In this document: piece after piece, positions 5,932 through 7,714 of the stretch | How positions within the stretch are numbered: the stretch's first letter is position 1 | How the letters are laid out: every line of letters starts with the position of its first letter | NCBI GenBank assembly: GCA_003566255.1 | Contig: PXEC01000016.1 | Coordinates: 1-7,714 of the forward strand | Origin: Candidatus Peregrinibacteria bacterium | GTDB lineage: Bacteria > Patescibacteriota > Gracilibacteria > UBA1369 > LOWO2-01-FULL-3 | Reading direction: 5' to 3' | DNA: 7,714 nt | The notes under the pieces: model-generated | What the model was told of the DNA's origin: nothing | The model's input: the letters and a program-made list of their open reading frames with translations, nothing else | Database searches by the model: none | Made by a program: the position numbers and the translations under genes

Positions 5932-7032
5932 TTAAAGATATAAAACACATCTGAATGACCCGCTGAAAATACGAGTATCGGCGGCCTGCCACCCCACGGA
6001 AGTTTCAATTTTATTTCCGTGCTTGTTCTGATATCCGTAAAGAGCATTTTCCTCCCCTATTACCAGTTTAGCATCGGAAGAATCCAGCCATGCCCAGTCA
6101 GGATATTTATCCATTCTGATTCCCAACTGATCCCCTATCATCAAGTAATCATCGGGCGCCATAAGTTTACATCCGCCTCCAAACTGAGATGCCAATGAAA
6201 CAGCTTGCTCATAATTAACCTTTCTACGCCCGTTCGGAGCGGACGCGGACAAATCGGCAAAAACAAAAGTCCCCTCATCTATTCTTATAACATCCGGCTC
6301 TCCACCGGAATCGTCCATTCTTTTCAACGCCTCAAGCTTTGCCGGATTCTGACTCAGCATGAATTCAATTTCACTCCAATCCGCCTCCTTATGACATGGA
6401 ATATTGTGTTCATTAGCTTCATACCTTTCTTTCAAAACTTTCATAAAAGCCTCTATTTCAGAGCCTTCTTCAAAAAAGACGGTATCAATTCCGTCGGACA
6501 CAATCTCCCTCAACGCACTGATTTCCGGATCAATTTTCCCCAAAATAGCGGCTTTCGCGGCAACCTCCTCCTGAAAATAAATTTTTTCCCGCAATCCCAA
6601 AGAAGAAAAAAGATTTTGCATAAGCAACAAGACTTCTCCCATTCTTGCCTGCAAAAAAGAAACATCTTCAAAAGCGGGATCATCCTCAGCGGCAACAACT
6701 CTCCCAACCGCTTCTCTCAAATCATTTGATATTGCTTCAGCCTGCTCGGGAGTGATTTTTTCCGAAGAACACAGATTCTTCTTGACCCCGGCAACATCCA
6801 GAACCCTTTGGACCAACAACAAAGTCTCCCCCAAACGGATTTGCAAAAAAAGAGAATCACACGGATCCGGTTCACGATCAAAAGAAACAACTCTTTCAAA
6901 AACATCTCTGGCATCAGGAGATATAACAGGCTTGATCGGCTTAATTTCTTCATCCCTTCCAATCATGAAGATAAACTCAAACAGTTCAGCTTCTGTCAAT
7001 TCATCCTGATTTCCGGTTTTTTCCGAAGTCAT
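5932..7032 (-). CDS. DUF4256-type protein with N-terminal tandem repeat
   Basis: The 366-residue soluble protein has two parts. Residues about 192-366 match DUF4256: 'FMKVLKERYEANEHN', 'W..IEFMLSQNPAKLEALKRMDDSGGEPDV', 'TFVFADLSASAPNGRRKVNYEQA', 'WAWLDSS' and a closing 'GSFRCVLYL'. Its activity is unknown; the family is usually a stand-alone protein of about this domain's size. The N-terminal part holds two repeats with an exact 64-residue period (47-91 and 111-155; 17 of 45 identical), sharing RVV....P...D..FLQ.R.GE.LLL.Q......G. I cannot assign this repeat; it looks helical and could be a protein-binding module. The gene leads a two-gene operon with the dGTPase-family enzyme, 10 nt downstream, which suggests a linked role in nucleotide metabolism or its control. 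No CTAACC signal is seen before the ATG; the leader is A/T-rich instead. Confidence 0.78.
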   Translation of the reverse strand: MTSEKTGNQDELTEAELFEFIFMIGRDEEIKPIKPVISPDARDVFERVVSFDREPDPCDSLFLQIRLGETLLLVQRVLDVAGVKKNLCSSEKITPEQAEAISNDLREAVGRVVAAEDDPAFEDVSFLQARMGEVLLLMQNLFSSLGLREKIYFQEEVAAKAAILGKIDPEISALREIVSDGIDTVFFEEGSEIEAFMKVLKERYEANEHNIPCHKEADWSEIEFMLSQNPAKLEALKRMDDSGGEPDVIRIDEGTFVFADLSASAPNGRRKVNYEQAVSLASQFGGGCKLMAPDDYLMIGDQLGIRMDKYPDWAWLDSSDAKLVIGEENALYGYQNKHGNKIETSVGWQAADTRIFSGSFRCVLYL

Positions 7033-7058
7033 AAAAAAATTTTTACAAACGGTTCAGA

Positions 7059-7086
7059 ATTCTACACAATCCGCCTTATTTGTCAA
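7059..7086 (-). promoter_or_regulatory. Near-consensus promoter of the DUF4256-dGTPase operon
   Basis: On the minus strand a perfect -35 TTGACA (7086 down to 7081) and TAGAAT (7064 down to 7059, 5 of 6) are separated by 16 nt. This is the best -35 in the window. Transcription would start near 7052, giving a leader of about 20 nt. Confidence 0.75.
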
Positions 7087-7116
7087 TCCTTTAAGGCCCG
7101 ACACGGCTTCCAGAAA

Positions 7117-7130
7117 TGATATATTAAAAT
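7117..7130 (+). promoter_or_regulatory. Candidate extended -10 promoter for the 7149 gene
   Basis: TGATATATT (7117-7125) fits an extended -10 element (TGn plus TATATT), and an overlapping TAAAAT followed by CG lies at 7125-7132. No good -35 is visible, which an extended -10 can tolerate. Either choice predicts a very short leader of about 12-17 nt. Confidence 0.4.
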
Positions 7131-7132
7131 CG

Positions 7133-7138
7133 ATAACG
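7133..7138 (+). promoter_or_regulatory. Weak CTAACC-type start signal (ATAACG-N10-ATG)
   Basis: ATAACG precedes the ATG at 7149 by 10 nt. It matches CTAACC at 4 of 6 positions, but its spacing is one base longer than in the strong copies. It is listed as a possible variant only. Confidence 0.25.
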
Positions 7139-7148
7139 ATCTTCACGC

Positions 7149-7652
7149 ATGCGCAAAAAAATAATCGTCAACGATAAAATGCAAAAAGCCGTCTATTACC
7201 TGACGGAACCCGTAGGCAAAAACTTCCATCCGGATTTCACCCCCGACCTCACGCCCAAAGAAATGCTGGAGCTTGGAATATTCGGCGGAAAATACATGAC
7301 AGACTGCAAAAAAGAATTCCCCGCCTCCTGGTTCAAAAACGCAAAACTTTCCCCGAAGAGAAGAGACCCGTCGCTAAACTTCTTCGGAATTGACGCGTCA
7401 CTCCCGCTAAAAGTCTGGCAACAAAAAGGATGGATACATCCGGCGGATCCAAGAGGATGGTTCCAATGGTATTGCAGATATTACATGGGCAGAAGAATCC
7501 CGGAAGAAGACGAAAGACAAATAAAAAGATGGAAAGCGATAACCCGCCACATCGGAGCAATAAAAAAGAATTGCGTCCCCGGCGACCTCTCCTGCAGAAG
7601 AAAACAAAGACAAGCTGTCCTCCACTGGGCATACGATTCAAGGAAAATCTAA
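7149..7652 (+). CDS. Conserved protein of unknown function
   Basis: The 167-residue basic, soluble protein lacks a signal peptide and membrane helices. The sequence is rich in the kind of residues that are usually invariant: 'LTEPVGKNFHPDFTPDLTPKEMLELGIFGGKYMTDC' (18-53), 'FPASWFKNAKLSPKRRDPSLNFFGIDAS' (57-84), 'GWIHPADPRGWFQWYCRYYMGRR' (94-116), 'DERQIKRWKAITRH' (121-134) and 'CVPGDLSCRRKQRQAVLHWAYDSRKI' (142-167). I recall proteins of this kind as conserved hypotheticals in several phyla, without a known activity. The density of Trp, Tyr, Arg and Cys (C53, C109, C142, C149) suggests an enzyme or a nucleic-acid-binding protein, which is inference. Its stop codon lies inside the start signal of the next gene, so the two are probably cotranscribed. 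Confidence 0.8.
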   Translation: MRKKIIVNDKMQKAVYYLTEPVGKNFHPDFTPDLTPKEMLELGIFGGKYMTDCKKEFPASWFKNAKLSPKRRDPSLNFFGIDASLPLKVWQQKGWIHPADPRGWFQWYCRYYMGRRIPEEDERQIKRWKAITRHIGAIKKNCVPGDLSCRRKQRQAVLHWAYDSRKI

Positions 7653-7654
7653 TC
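7649..7654 (+). promoter_or_regulatory. CTAACC-like start signal (CTAATC-N8-ATG) overlapping a stop codon
   Basis: CTAATC (5 of 6 to CTAACC) precedes the ATG at 7663 by 8 nt and includes the TAA stop of the upstream gene. The spacing is one base shorter than in the strong copies. Confidence 0.35.
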
Positions 7655-7662
7655 CCTCACAA

Positions 7663-7714
7663 ATGAAGCTTTTTATAAAAGTAAAAACAGGAGCAAAGCA
7701 AACCGAAGTGATTC
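7663..7714 (+). CDS. YggU/DUF167 (UPF0235) family protein, 5' fragment
   Basis: Only 17 codons are inside the window; the gene runs off the right edge. The translation MKLFIKVKTGAKQTEVI matches the typical opening of the YggU/DUF167 family, where a first beta strand 'i.VkP.Akk.ev' follows close to the start. These are small cytoplasmic proteins of about 70-100 residues with unknown function. The gap of 10 nt after the upstream stop suggests one transcript with the 7149 gene. With so few residues the family call rests on pattern memory and could be wrong. Confidence 0.6.
   Translation, partial: MKLFIKVKTGAKQTEVI

Noticed and set aside
5922..6047. Longer version of the dGTPase-family protein starting at 6047 on the minus strand.
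   Set aside because: The extra 42 residues overlap the end of the DUF4256 gene and are its out-of-frame translation. Family motifs begin later, and ATG 5921 lies just after the upstream stop.
6205..6729. A 174-residue plus-strand open frame opposite the DUF4256 gene.
   Set aside because: It is antisense to a clear gene, has an implausible residue mix rich in Phe, Ser, Asn and Arg, and no family pattern.
4524..7032. Calling the dGTPase-DUF4256 pair an anti-phage defence system.
   Set aside because: dGTPase-family enzymes also do housekeeping, and nothing in the window (toxin, sensor, integrase, other defence genes) supports a defence island.
7333..7641. Minus-strand open frames opposite the 7149 gene.
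   Set aside because: They are shadows of a strongly patterned plus-strand protein and have no start signal.

Overview
The window looks like a stretch of a Patescibacteria (Candidate Phyla Radiation) chromosome. The reasons are the small, densely packed genes, the many short conserved proteins of unknown function, the SLH surface protein flanked by cysteine-containing beta domains, and the complete lack of Shine-Dalgarno sequences. This lineage call is an inference from protein style; no rRNA or other marker gene is present. Two genes end in TGA at sensible positions (711 and 3555), so the standard bacterial code fits and TGA-to-glycine recoding is not needed. I see no mobile element, CRISPR array, tRNA or rRNA, and no gene-free stretch over 300 bases.

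Left part (1-2000): a LURP-one-related/Tubby-like protein (88-711, +) faces a secreted surface-layer protein (726-1976, -). The latter has three SLH modules between two copies of a duplicated beta domain. Middle (2000-4520): a three-gene cluster (2107-3555, +) holds a four-helix membrane protein, a 64-residue CxxC protein, and a paralogue of the first membrane protein fused to an extracytoplasmic META (HslJ-like) domain. Next comes a separately promoted membrane-anchored protein (3678-4475, +) with a C-terminal WPDGCLG...C...PGY domain. A strong bidirectional terminator (4489-4522) closes this half. Most products here are predicted to be exported or membrane-bound, so the half reads as a cell-envelope neighbourhood.

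Right part (4524-7714): a two-gene minus-strand operon driven by a near-consensus promoter. It encodes a DUF4256-type protein with an added N-terminal tandem repeat (5932-7032) and a dGTPase-family HD phosphohydrolase (4524-5921). Divergent from it are a conserved protein of unknown function (7149-7652) and the start of a YggU/DUF167-type gene (7663 onward, cut by the window edge).

The most striking signal is not a gene. Four plus-strand genes carry the hexamer CTAACC exactly 9 nt before the ATG, and a minus-strand gene carries TTAACC at the same distance. Three more starts have weaker versions. This occurs inside the operon as well as behind promoters, so it behaves like a translation-initiation signal that replaces Shine-Dalgarno. 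Several promoters also share an extended -10 element of the form TAWAATCG.
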